A stretch of 64,000 nucleotides of DNA. Source: Chitinophaga polysaccharea (GTDB lineage Bacteria; Bacteroidota; Bacteroidia; Chitinophagales; Chitinophagaceae). The stretch covers positions 496,001-560,000 of the forward strand of contig NZ_CABFVU010000001.1 in NCBI RefSeq assembly GCF_902150045.1. Direction: 5' to 3'. A program made the translations under genes and the position numbers. Below are positions 35,489 to 45,800 of the stretch, in pieces. Under the pieces are notes generated by a model. That model saw nothing but the letters and a program-made list of their open reading frames with translations, had not been told where the DNA came from and ran no database searches. Position 1 is the stretch's first letter, and each line of letters starts with the position of its first letter.

Positions 35489-38487
35489 CAGAATTGAAAA
35501 TTAAAGCCCAGTGTAAACGTGCGGGGAGCGGCCCAGTTATAGTATCCCTCATCATAGCCGAAATAACTCACTGCTTCCGGATCTCCGCCTTTATACTTCG
35601 TCCACGTAAGCAGGTTGTTACCTGTGGCATAAATACGCAGGTGCTCCACACCGGAACGTTTCATCCAGTCTGTTTGCATGTTATAGGCTACTGTTAATGC
35701 ACGGAGCTTTACAAAAGAGCCATCTTCCAGGAACAGGGTCTGATTGGGCTGATAGGCATATACGGCGCTCCATGGATTGTACTGCGGTATTTTGCTGTAG
35801 TCGCCTTCCACTTTAGACCACCAGCTGATCTCCTTGATCGCTTTCGGATCGTCGATGGCTTCCCTGTTGGCAAAATCAAAACGGTCGGCCAGGGCCTGGT
35901 TAATCACTTTGCGGCCAAAAGAATAGTTCAGCAGGATATTCACATCCCATGTGCCGTAGCGGAAAGTGTTGGTAAAACCACCGGTGGCGGCGGGCGACAA
36001 GCGGCCTTTCATTACCCGGTCAGCGTCATTGATATTATAGTCGCCGCTTAGATCTGTCCATTTAGGATCTCCTTTTTTCAGGGTAACACCCTGGTAGGTC
36101 ATTTTCTTTCCTGTTTCCGGATTCACCGGCACTTCCTCATCGGAATTATAAATGCCTTCGTTGAGCAGCAGCCAGTAGCGGTCCACAGGTTTACCTACCA
36201 GGAAGCGCCTGTTGTTGATCACCAGGTCGGTAAGGCCATCCGGCAATGCCATCAGTTTATTCTGATTGGTATAGATGTTAATGCCGGTGGTCCACTGGAA
36301 TTTCTTTCCTTTCACTACATCTGCATCAATAGCCAGTTCATAGCCATAGTTGCGGATATCCATTCCATTCTTTACAATGCCGGTATAGCCTTCTTCTTCC
36401 AGTGTAGGTACCTTCAATACAAGGTTACGGTCTGTTTTGGTGTATACATCCAGTGAAGCGCGCAGACGGTCGTGGAACAGGCCGATGTCAATACCACCGT
36501 TCAGTTGCTCCACTACCGGCCAGGAAGTACCGGGCACCACATAACCGCTGGTATAAGCAGCATTGATCACCGGGAAACCGTTGTAGGTCGACATATTGGG
36601 CACGCCGTTCCATCCTGCATCCACATTGTATACCGGGCCGCCGGTATACATCTGGTCCATCAGCAGCCGGCCTACGCGGCCCCAGCTGGCGCGCACATTC
36701 AGGTTGCTGAGCCAGGAAGATTCTTTCAGGAAATCTTCCTTATGCACTTTCCAGGAAGCGGATAAGGTAGGCGATATCAGCCAGCGGTTGTCGTTACCGA
36801 GGTAGGAGCTGCCATCTCTTCTTACATAAAGGGAAACAAAATATTTCTGATCAAGATTATAACCAATATTGGCATAGAAAGATGCCAGCCTTGATTCTGT
36901 AAAATCCTTGGTATTAAACATCAGGCGGAAATTACCAAAGCGGCCTTCCTTCTGATCATCGGTACCAGGCTGGTAGATCTTCACATAATCGCTGGAGCCT
37001 TTGTAGGCACGGCCGTAATCATAACGCCATTTATCCCATTGGCCATACTGTCCGAGCGTTATTTCCAGGTGATGCTTCCCGGAAAAAGTTTTGGCAAACT
37101 GCAGGGAGTTGTCCAGTATCATCCGCCTGCTCAGGCCATCGTAGTTAGACACATAGCTGTTACCTTCACCGAGTGCAGTAGGCACAAAGAAATCACGGAA
37201 GTTTTGCCCGTAGTCGATGGCAAAGCGCGTGTTCCAGGTGAAGTGCGAAAGAAAGCTGTACTTGGCGTTGGCAATGATGCGGGCGGAGTTATTTTTATTC
37301 CGGTTGATGGTATTATCCAACGCGGTATAATAATCCTGCAGGTATGCTTTGTTGGGTGACAAAGGCGCATCATAGTTAAAGAGATAATCCTCATCGCCGG
37401 CACGGTCGCGGATAAATTCATTACGCTTGCGGTTCTGGTTAGCCACCGAAATGTCTGTGGTAAAGAACAGGTTCCTTACTGGCTGGATGTTGATACCAAA
37501 ATTCACGTCGTAACGCTTGATACCGGTTTTATCATACACACCCTGCTGTGATGCCTGCCCTATGCTGAAACGGAAATTGGCAAAAGGTGTGCCTCCACTT
37601 ACTGCCGCCTGGATGCCTTCCGTAAACCCATTCCGCAGGAACAGGTCGTCCCAGTTGGCCGGGCCATAATAGCGGGCCTGTGAAGAATCAGCCAGGTAAC
37701 GGGGGAAGTTGCGCCACTGTGTTTCATCTGCATATTTTTCATAGAAGGGCAGGCGGAAATCACTTTCATATCTTCCGTTCACCACGTCTACTGCAGGTTT
37801 AAGCGCCAACCCTGCGTAGGCATTCACGGATACTTTCATCTGTCCTACACGGGGCGCTTTGGTAGTGATGGCAATAACGCCGTTAGCCGCATTGGGTCCA
37901 TACTTTGCACTGGCGGCAAAGTCTTTCAGCACTTCAATACTTTCGATATCATTGATATCGAGAAAGCCAAGCAGGTTGGTTTCCGTTCCCATCCTGTTGA
38001 AATCGAAGCGCTGGATGTCGTAGGCAAATGCGTGCTCCATAATAAGCGGCACCCCATCCACCACATAAGTGGGTTGCGCATAAAAGAGATCGCGGTTGCC
38101 CAGCAACAGGGAAGATGTGCCGCGGATAAACACGCTGTTGCGCTTACCCGGTTCCGCGGAAGGAATTCGTACATCCACTCCCGTTACCCTTCCTATCAGC
38201 ATCTGGTCAATACTGGTATAAGGGAGTTTCTTCACTTCATCAATATCCAGCGGGGAAACAGCCCCGCTGGGATTGCGTTTCAGGAAGAGTTCATTGTTGG
38301 GGAAATAGCCCAGCGTGTCGCGGTGGGTAGATGTCACCTTGGAGAAAGCAAGTGAATCTGCATTCACACTGGAGGTATCCTTTTTATTCTTAAACAACAC
38401 ATTCTGTGCTTCTGATGAGGTAGTGACCAGGCACATTGCTGCAAAAAAATAAATACCCCTGTGCAGGAAAAAGTAAAAGTATTTCAT
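35488..38487 (-). CDS. SusC-like TonB-dependent transporter lacking the N-terminal regulatory sandwich (module 1)
   Basis: 999 residues, shorter than the other SusC proteins here. After a signal peptide (ending SSEAQN) there is only a short Ser/Thr/Asp-rich stretch before the plug (VKKLPYTSIDQMLIGRVTGVDVRI, then FIRGTSSLLLGNRDLFYAQP and YVVDGVPLIMEHAF). The carboxypeptidase-D-like domain, the STN domain and the usual VVVVGYG TonB-box segment are absent. The barrel ends ALTVAYNM... and TFTLGFNFQF, with the conserved FLEDGSFVKLRALTVAYNM element. First gene of an eight-gene leftward run; a 750-base non-coding region lies upstream. Confidence 0.92.
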   Translation of the reverse strand: MKYFYFFLHRGIYFFAAMCLVTTSSEAQNVLFKNKKDTSSVNADSLAFSKVTSTHRDTLGYFPNNELFLKRNPSGAVSPLDIDEVKKLPYTSIDQMLIGRVTGVDVRIPSAEPGKRNSVFIRGTSSLLLGNRDLFYAQPTYVVDGVPLIMEHAFAYDIQRFDFNRMGTETNLLGFLDINDIESIEVLKDFAASAKYGPNAANGVIAITTKAPRVGQMKVSVNAYAGLALKPAVDVVNGRYESDFRLPFYEKYADETQWRNFPRYLADSSQARYYGPANWDDLFLRNGFTEGIQAAVSGGTPFANFRFSIGQASQQGVYDKTGIKRYDVNFGINIQPVRNLFFTTDISVANQNRKRNEFIRDRAGDEDYLFNYDAPLSPNKAYLQDYYTALDNTINRNKNNSARIIANAKYSFLSHFTWNTRFAIDYGQNFRDFFVPTALGEGNSYVSNYDGLSRRMILDNSLQFAKTFSGKHHLEITLGQYGQWDKWRYDYGRAYKGSSDYVKIYQPGTDDQKEGRFGNFRLMFNTKDFTESRLASFYANIGYNLDQKYFVSLYVRRDGSSYLGNDNRWLISPTLSASWKVHKEDFLKESSWLSNLNVRASWGRVGRLLMDQMYTGGPVYNVDAGWNGVPNMSTYNGFPVINAAYTSGYVVPGTSWPVVEQLNGGIDIGLFHDRLRASLDVYTKTDRNLVLKVPTLEEEGYTGIVKNGMDIRNYGYELAIDADVVKGKKFQWTTGINIYTNQNKLMALPDGLTDLVINNRRFLVGKPVDRYWLLLNEGIYNSDEEVPVNPETGKKMTYQGVTLKKGDPKWTDLSGDYNINDADRVMKGRLSPAATGGFTNTFRYGTWDVNILLNYSFGRKVINQALADRFDFANREAIDDPKAIKEISWWSKVEGDYSKIPQYNPWSAVYAYQPNQTLFLEDGSFVKLRALTVAYNMQTDWMKRSGVEHLRIYATGNNLLTWTKYKGGDPEAVSYFGYDEGYYNWAAPRTFTLGFNFQF

Positions 38488-39202
38488 ACATGCAATATTT
38501 AGGAATGAGAATCCCAGGGCGTAAAAGAAGCTTTACACCACACAAGTTTTTTTTGACATGAACGGACATAGGTTTCCCTGTTCCCTCCAGGGAAATGTCA
38601 CTGTAAATTAGATTCAGACCTACATCACGGCAGCTACAGCACAATATCTGCTACGCAAAATGTATGTTGCAGCATAAGCAGGTTGCGACAATAATGTTAA
38701 CTGTAAAAAATCGCCTGTGAGTAGTTAGGGACAGCGTGTGCTCCCGCCAGGATGCATTGAACGTTGAGTCATGGAAACAAAGATTAATTAACGTGAAATT
38801 TTCAATCGATCTGTAATTCTGGTTTTCAATACTGTTAGTATTAATGCACAGTGGGGAAACTACAGCAAACACAGGGTCTTACTGGTCACCAATACTATCA
38901 ATGCTCTTTAAATTCTGGTTGTTTATTTAACGCTACTGCACCAAATGTAATTAGCTAAATGGATTTTTCATAGTTTTTTTTGAATTATTTTTTAAAATTT
39001 AATCCGGAGGGGTGATTATGGTGCTTTGATCTCTATGATCCTTTTTTCGATATCCGGTAAGCAAGCATTCGGGCCCGGGCATCTGAGTACTGATCTTTTC
39101 CCGACTATTTTTGCGTTCGTAGGAACCGCCGCTTCAGCTTTTTAACAAAAAAACGCAGCGCGTCGCTCATAACGATATTCCCGGGGAATTTAAGCGTGGA
39201 GT
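38488..39202. other. Long intergenic region upstream of the SusCD-FAS1 run
   Basis: About 715 bases with no convincing gene; short leftward frames (38390-38644, 38651-38872) have no recognisable protein character. Visible elements: a weak hairpin TTTCCCTG/CAGGGAAA (38573-38595), a minus-strand TACATTTG -7-like box (38942-38949) that would give a leader of about 450 bases for the SusC gene, and a plus-strand TATTTTTG box (39106-39113) with no gene after it. The left part probably holds the promoter and leader of the run. Confidence 0.5.
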
Positions 39203-39233
39203 AAAGTCGCCCTCCTCACCGGAGGGCGACTTT
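39203..39233 (-). terminator. Terminator hairpin after the GH127 gene
   Basis: A perfect 13-base stem, AAAGTCGCCCTCC (39203-39215) and GGAGGGCGACTTT (39221-39233), with a five-base loop, beginning seven bases after the leftward stop at 39241. It ends the sigma-FecR-SusCD-GH127 locus. Confidence 0.85.
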
Positions 39234-39240
39234 ATAAATC

Positions 39241-41205
39241 TTATGGTTTAATATTCACTTCCGCAATCTTCTCTGGTAACCATACTTCCATTTCTCCTTT
39301 ACCCCGGTTTGCCCAGGAAAAATAAGGGATGGCAGTAATGGTTTGCTTAACGGTGGTCACAGTTTCGCCATTAGCGCCCACCTTTACTACCGGCACTTCG
39401 CCTTTAAGCGTTACCACGCCATTGAGCAGCGACGGATCATATGCGGCGGTGAACACGGTATTACCCGGTACGATGATGTTACTCACCTCACCGGCATTGT
39501 CCGCATGTTCTACACAATACACCAATGGACCACGTTGCAGTGCAATACGGTTATGGTCCTGCTGAATGCTGTCGATGGCCTGCACCTTTCTTACTTCCAT
39601 AGGCAGTTGCAACTGTACCACGTCGTTCTTTTTCCAGTTACGACGGATCACCGCGTAACCATCTTCCAGGTCATATTTCACCGCGGCGCCATTAACGGTA
39701 ATGGTAAAGGTGGCGCTGGAATTGTCTTTATAAAAGTACGTATTGCCGGGTACCGGCTGTTGTTGCGCCCATCCCGGAATGCGGACATGGAGCGGAAATT
39801 CCTGGCTACGTTTAGGGGACACCGTTATCTTCACATTTCCGCTCCATGGATAATTGGTTTCCTGGCGGAGTTGCACGGCGCCATTTTCCAGGGTGATGCT
39901 GGTATTGCTACCCACGAACAGGTTCACCCAGATATCGCGTTGGGATTTACCATAGATATAATCACCCAGTGAAGCAATCAGGCGGGCGATATTGGAAGGG
40001 CAGCAGGCCGTGCCAAACCATTCCTGCCGGGCATGCTGGCCACCTGAGGCCAGTGGGTTCCCGTAAAAGAACCGGTCGCCGCTGAGGGAAAGGCCATCGA
40101 GCGCACCGTTATACAAACTTCTTTCCAGCACATCTATGTATTTGCTGTTACCGGTAAGACCATTCATCCGCTGGTTCCAGAATACCATGCCTACCGATGC
40201 ACAGGTTTCGCAATAGGCGTTGGCGTTAGGCAGGTCGTAATCGGTGGTGAAGCCTTCGTTATGACCGGAAGAGCCGATACCACCGGTGATGTACATATTA
40301 CGGTATACCACATCTTCCCATACTGCTTTCATGGCTTTCATATAGCCCTCATCGTTACGTGCGGCGCCTACGTCTGCCACACCGGTATACAGATACATGG
40401 CGCGTACGGCATGCCCCGTAATCTGCCGCTGCTGTTCAACAGGCAGACTATCCTGGCAATAGTCGGCGTTTTTCCAGTTGTCCCATATTACTCCACGGCC
40501 ATGTCCTTTGCCGCGTTGTTGCAGGAACCAGTTGGCCAGGTCCAGGTATTTCTGCCGGCGGGTGGTTTTGTAGAGTTTTACCAGCGCCAGCTCCACTTCC
40601 TCATGGCCTGAAACCCAGGGCCGGTTGGGAATACGGAAGGTGCTGTCGATATGGTCTGCAAAACGGGTAGCTACGTTAAGCAGTTTTTTCTTACCTGTTG
40701 TATTGTAATAGGCAACTGCCGCTTCAAAGAGATGGCCGGCGCAATAGTCCTCATGCTTTTCCATATCTGTCCAGCGCTTGCCGGGCGCATTGAGGGTATA
40801 GTAAGTATTGAGATAACCATCCGGTTGCTGCGCTGCTGCAATTTTGTCGATCCATTCATCGGCCTTCTTTTCCAGGGAAGCATCCGGATAATTCTTTAAA
40901 GAATAGGCAATGGCTTCGATGGCTTTGTATACATCTGAGTCATCATAGTAGATGCCTTCATGTTTTTCGCCATCCTGCCGCGCTACTTTTTCAAAGTTGC
41001 GGATACGTGGTGTTTTCACCTCTGTCTGGTCAATGCAAACAGGGATCGTCACTTTGCTGACGGTTTGTATCCACGGGCTCCAGAAGCTATCGGTGATCTG
41101 TACCTGTGAATAGCTTACCGGCTGAATGGCCTGCAGGGACTGCGCCTGGGCATTGGCGCCGAATGCGGCGCAAAGCAATACCGCTAAAGATCTTTTCTTA
41201 TTCAT
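39241..41205 (-). CDS. Glycoside hydrolase family 127 beta-L-arabinofuranosidase
   Basis: 654 residues. Signal peptide (ending ANAQAQS), so periplasmic or exported. The (alpha/alpha)6 barrel motifs are clear: YLNTYYTLNAPGKRWTDMEK, HEDYCAGHLFEAAVAYY, PWVSGHEEVELALVKLY and ITGHAVRAMYLYTGVAD. The zinc/cysteine catalytic set known from HypBA1 (Glu338, Cys340, Cys417, Cys418) is matched by Glu333, Cys335 (AYCETCASVG) and Cys401, Cys402 (WFGTACCPSN), with the same spacing within each pair. It removes terminal beta-L-arabinofuranose from plant glycans or glycoproteins. Nine bases after the SusD gene; the only enzyme of this locus. Confidence 0.92.
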   Translation of the reverse strand: MNKKRSLAVLLCAAFGANAQAQSLQAIQPVSYSQVQITDSFWSPWIQTVSKVTIPVCIDQTEVKTPRIRNFEKVARQDGEKHEGIYYDDSDVYKAIEAIAYSLKNYPDASLEKKADEWIDKIAAAQQPDGYLNTYYTLNAPGKRWTDMEKHEDYCAGHLFEAAVAYYNTTGKKKLLNVATRFADHIDSTFRIPNRPWVSGHEEVELALVKLYKTTRRQKYLDLANWFLQQRGKGHGRGVIWDNWKNADYCQDSLPVEQQRQITGHAVRAMYLYTGVADVGAARNDEGYMKAMKAVWEDVVYRNMYITGGIGSSGHNEGFTTDYDLPNANAYCETCASVGMVFWNQRMNGLTGNSKYIDVLERSLYNGALDGLSLSGDRFFYGNPLASGGQHARQEWFGTACCPSNIARLIASLGDYIYGKSQRDIWVNLFVGSNTSITLENGAVQLRQETNYPWSGNVKITVSPKRSQEFPLHVRIPGWAQQQPVPGNTYFYKDNSSATFTITVNGAAVKYDLEDGYAVIRRNWKKNDVVQLQLPMEVRKVQAIDSIQQDHNRIALQRGPLVYCVEHADNAGEVSNIIVPGNTVFTAAYDPSLLNGVVTLKGEVPVVKVGANGETVTTVKQTITAIPYFSWANRGKGEMEVWLPEKIAEVNIKP

Positions 41206-41213
41206 CCTGTCTA

Positions 41214-42824
41214 TTATTTTAGTTTTGGATTAGCATTGATGGCCTCCTGTGGGATCGGGAAGATGCGGCGTTCGTCGCCATTAGGTTTATGTGATAACCA
41301 GCTTTTTTTGGTGTAGGTGCCAAAGCGGATCATATCGCGGCGGCGATAGGATTCCCAGACAAATTCCCAGCCCAGTTCGTCGAGAAAACGGCCATATTGT
41401 ACGGGAGCCGCATCCCCTGTATCCGTGATCTTATAATTTTGTACATAGCCGTAATGATAAACCGTATTTTTTTGCAGGTCGGCGCCGGTTACGGTAGCTT
41501 TGGCCGGATCGGTTTTGAAATTGCGGTTGCGTACCTGTGTTACCAGCAGGGCGGCATCGTCGGGATGACCGGTGCGCAACAGGCATTCCGCTTTCATCAT
41601 CAGCACCTGTGCATAACGAAAGAAGGGGAAGTCGTTGCTCAGATCGGGTTTGGCGCCTACTTTTACTTCAAATTTGTTCATACGGTAACCTTCCGATTCG
41701 CCGGTATATAAGCCATCCGGCAGGTCTTTCGTCAGTACCAGCTGTTTACCTGCCTTATCGTACGAACCGAGCAGCGGTTGTCCGTCCATACCTCTTTGTG
41801 GCCCCATGAGCCAGGTATCCGGCAAACGCTGATCGGAAGGATCATAAGTATCTATGAATTGCGATATGGCCATGGCGGAACCGGAGCCCCAGGGCGTGGC
41901 CTGCATGTTGGATCTGGCTTTGAAAGCGCCGTGCCATGAAAACATCTCATAATAAAATCCACCCGCTACATTTTCATCAAAAGGGATGGCGAAGATAATC
42001 TCCGGGCTGTGATCATTATTGGTTTTGAAAATATCCCTGTACACTGGTTCCAGCGAATATTTGCCGGTGATATCATTGCATTGCGCCAGGCAGGCTTCCC
42101 ATTGTGGTGTGCCGGTATATACTTCCGCATTCAGGTAGATGTTTGCGATCAGCGCTTTAGCAGCCCATTTGTTGAAACGGCCATAGGTCTGTGGATCGAT
42201 ATCTTCACTAAGATCAGGCATAGCGGCCAGGATCTCGTTCACCACAAACTGGTATACCTCTTTTCGTGGTGTTTTGCCGGGATAGCTCTCCTGGCTGGCA
42301 AGGCCGTGCAGGGGAGTCGTCACTAAGGGCACATCTCCAAAATTATCGAGCAATAACCAATAAAAGAACGCGCGTGCCACCCGCATTTCCGCTACAAAGT
42401 TCTTTTTATCCAAGCCGGCAGGCATTTGAATCTTGCCGGTATCCAGCTGTTCTATCACCCTGTTGGCGTTAGACACGCCAACGTACATGCTATTCCACAT
42501 ATTGGCCATCTGCGGGTTTTCAGAATTCCAGGTATGCAGGTGCATCCTTTTGTAAATGCCACCGTCGTCCCAGCCGGAAGCATTGGCCGGCATCACCAGT
42601 TCATCTGTAGATGCTTCCTGGGCAATGCTATAGGTTGTATGCCCGAAAAGCCCACGCATATTGGCATACACGATGCCCATGGCTTTGTAGGGATCGGTAT
42701 ATTTATAGGCATCTTCCTTTACCTCGGAATAGGTGATTTCATCGAGATTATTATTACAGGCGATCCCTGTTGTAAGCAGCACCAGTAAGCCGCTGATATA
42801 TATACAACTGTTAAGTTTTTTCAT
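41214..42824 (-). CDS. SusD/RagB-family lipoprotein (arabinofuranoside locus)
   Basis: 536 residues. Lipoprotein leader (MKKLNSCIYISGLLVLLTTGIACNNNLDE; lipid Cys in GIACNN). SusD features: MGIVYANMRGLFGHTTYSIA, EMRVARAFFYWLLLDNFGDVPLVT, and WEFVWESYRRRDMIRFGTY with RIFPIPQEAINANPKLK at the end. Eighteen bases downstream of susC and nine bases upstream of the GH127 gene, so its ligand is probably an arabinofuranose-bearing oligosaccharide (inference from the enzyme). Confidence 0.93.
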   Translation of the reverse strand: MKKLNSCIYISGLLVLLTTGIACNNNLDEITYSEVKEDAYKYTDPYKAMGIVYANMRGLFGHTTYSIAQEASTDELVMPANASGWDDGGIYKRMHLHTWNSENPQMANMWNSMYVGVSNANRVIEQLDTGKIQMPAGLDKKNFVAEMRVARAFFYWLLLDNFGDVPLVTTPLHGLASQESYPGKTPRKEVYQFVVNEILAAMPDLSEDIDPQTYGRFNKWAAKALIANIYLNAEVYTGTPQWEACLAQCNDITGKYSLEPVYRDIFKTNNDHSPEIIFAIPFDENVAGGFYYEMFSWHGAFKARSNMQATPWGSGSAMAISQFIDTYDPSDQRLPDTWLMGPQRGMDGQPLLGSYDKAGKQLVLTKDLPDGLYTGESEGYRMNKFEVKVGAKPDLSNDFPFFRYAQVLMMKAECLLRTGHPDDAALLVTQVRNRNFKTDPAKATVTGADLQKNTVYHYGYVQNYKITDTGDAAPVQYGRFLDELGWEFVWESYRRRDMIRFGTYTKKSWLSHKPNGDERRIFPIPQEAINANPKLK

Positions 42825-42842
42825 CTGTCAGAATTTTAATGA

Positions 42843-45800
42843 TCAAAAAGTAAAGAACGCGCCCAGTGTATACGTGGCCGTAGCCGGGTAGCGATTACGA
42901 TCGTCTACACCCGGTACCAACGCACTACCTCCATAATAGGTACTGATTTCAGGGTCTATCCCTTTATACTTTGTGAACGTGATCAGGTTGGAACCGGAAG
43001 CGTATACCCTTATCCGTTTGATGAACGGATTCTTCACCGTCATGTTATAGCCAAGGGTAATGTTGTCTATTTTCCAGTAGTTACCGTTCTCTACATAGTA
43101 GCTGACATAGTTGAGCGACTGATCATCTGCCAATGGTCTTTTGCCGTAGATGTTGTCATAGGTGGTCGTTAATACATTACCCCGGGTCAGCATTACCGGT
43201 TGCTCGTACCACATACGCGCCGTGTTGAGGATCTGGAAGCCGAAAGCACCGCGCATAGTAATGTTCAGGTCCAGTTTCTTATAGGTGAACGTATTGTTCC
43301 ATGCCAGGAAATGTTTAGGAAGACCGTTCCCGATCACCTGTTTGTCATCTGCCTGCTGATCATTGATGGGCTTGGGCTTACCATCTTTTCCTTCGATGAT
43401 CCAATGGCCATCTTTATCAATATCTACTGTTTTGAATCCCCAGAAATTACCGATAGGATTACCGATCTGAATACGCGCAAATTGCGTTTGTATGGGTTCG
43501 CCGCTATTCCCATCGTCGAAATATCCACTGGCAATGGAGAAGTTCTTATCGGAGAGAGATACCAGTTGATTTTTATTGGTGGAATAATTGACGGTAGTAC
43601 TCCACATAAAGCTTTTTGTCTTTACAGGGATGCCATTCACCTGTACCTCTATTCCTTTGTTGTCCATAGTGGCGGCGTTGGCCGTCATTTTGTTATACAG
43701 GTAAGGAGGCGTTGGTACGGTATAATCCATGAGCAGGTCGGTGGTATGGCGTTTGTAGATGTCGATGGAACCGGTGATGCGATCTTCCAGGAAACCGAAA
43801 TCAATGCCGGCATTTGTTTCCTGTTTCTTTTCCCAGCGCAGGTCTGGATTGGGATTGGTCGACTGACTAACACTCTGTATCCATTGCCCGTTGTAGTACA
43901 CATAGGTATTGAAGTTGAGCAGGTTGAGGGAACCATAGTTGGTGCCTGGCTCTGTACCGGTAATTCCAAAGCCGCCGCGCAGTTTCAGGCTGCTGATGAC
44001 ATGCACGTTTTCCATGAAGCTCTCTTTCCTGATATTCCATCCTGCGGAAATGGCCGGGAAGTTGCCCCATTTATGATTCGCGCCAAACCGGGAGGAGCCT
44101 TCATGACGCACGCTGGCCATCAACATATATTTCCCTTTGAACGCATAGTTCAGGCGGAAGAAATAGCCTACCAGCTTATTTTCCATGGTACTGGAATTTT
44201 CCGGCGCTTCCCCTCTTTTCAATGCAAGGCCCGATTGCATTTTATTATAGGTGTAATCGTCAGTGGGGAAATCCCAGTTCTGCATCCAGTAATCGTCTGA
44301 CAGGAATTTGCGCCAGCTGTATCCTACCAGTGCGGTAAATTCGTGTTCCCTGATTTTTTTCTGGTAATTAGCGGTTAGTTCCAGCAGATTTTCTTCATTA
44401 CGCGTGGTGCCTCTGCTGGCATAACCATTGCGGCCATCATGTATGGTAGAATAATGCTGCTTGCTTTCATAATAGCCACGGGTGCTGTTAAATACATCCC
44501 TTGAACCGAGGAGACTGATCGTAAGATCATTTATCGGGATAAAGGTAATGGTGCCATAGGTTCTCAGATCCGTGTTTTTGTTTTGTCCCTGTGTTTCCTG
44601 GAGCAGGGCAACGGGATTGGCATAATCTGTTTTATCGATATGCTCCGTCCACTTGCCGTTGGGATCTTTCAGCGGATCAGTAGGATTATAGGTAAGGGCG
44701 TTGCGATATACATCGGTACGATAGCTGTTACCGTCCGCGCCTGCAAAAAACTGCTGCTGATAGCCGCTTACGTTGGCGTTGAATTTCAGGCGGCCGTCGA
44801 ACATCTGGTGGTTGATTTCTATCCGCGGAAAAAATACCTGGTTGTCGGAGCGCTTCATGAGTCCCTGTAAGCTGCGATAATTGAGATTGGCAATGTAGCT
44901 GGTATTTTTGTTGCCACCTTTCAGGCTCAGGTTATAAACCTGGGAGATGGGTGTTTGCGTTACTTCATCCAGCCAGTTGGTATTGGCGCCATAGTCCGTG
45001 GCGCCGGGCTTACCTTCCTGTACCAGTTTACGGTATTGTTCCGCATTCATGAAGTTCAGCTTTTTGGTAATTTTCTGGGTAGATACATATGCGCTGAGAT
45101 CTACGGTGGGAGGAGTTTCGCCCTGTACCTGCTTAGTGGTAATGAGGATCACGCCGTTGGTACCACGGGTACCATAAATCGCGGCTGCCGAGCCATCCTT
45201 CAGCACATCGATCGATTCAATATCCTCCGGTGCCACGCTGATAAGAGAGCCGGGTACACCGTCTATCAGTACCAGTGGAGATACGCCTGCTTTCAGGGTA
45301 CTGATGCCCCGGAGACTTATCTGGGAGGTGCTGGTGGGATTACCATCGGGAACGGTAATGCTCAGTCCTGCTACCTTTCCACGGATCAATTGCCCCGCAT
45401 CAGTAGCGGCTCCTTTTACGAAGTCTTCCGCCTTTACGCTGGCAATAGCAGTGGTGATCCGTTCGCGGCGTTGCGTGCCATAGCCTACCACTACCACTTC
45501 ATTTAAACCGCTGTTATCCGTTTCCAGTGCGATGGTTAGCGTTCCCTGGTTACCTGCCGGCATTTCACGGGGTTTGTAGCCAATGAAGCTAAAAGTAAGG
45601 ATTGCGTTATCAGGCACCTGTAGTTCAAAATCCCCGAGCGCATTCGTTACAGTGCCCTGGGCAGTCCCTTTAATACGGACCGTGACGCCCGGCAACGGTT
45701 GCCCCATTTCATTTACCACGTGGCCTTTGAGCCGGAAATCCTTTAGCACTTCATTTCTTGGTGCTACCAGCACAACGCCGTTTTCCATGATCCGGTATTG

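Noticed and set aside
38651-38872. Short leftward frame (73 codons) upstream of the SusC gene
   Set aside because: No leader, domain or ribosome site is seen, and its composition is like the surrounding non-coding DNA.
39106-39113. Rightward TATTTTTG promoter box
   Set aside because: There is no rightward gene after it and no clear -33 partner; it may be chance, so it is not listed as a separate feature.
43200-44300. Rightward open frame (366 codons) opposite the arabinofuranoside-locus SusC
   Set aside because: Antisense shadow of a clear transporter gene; no domain and no start signals.
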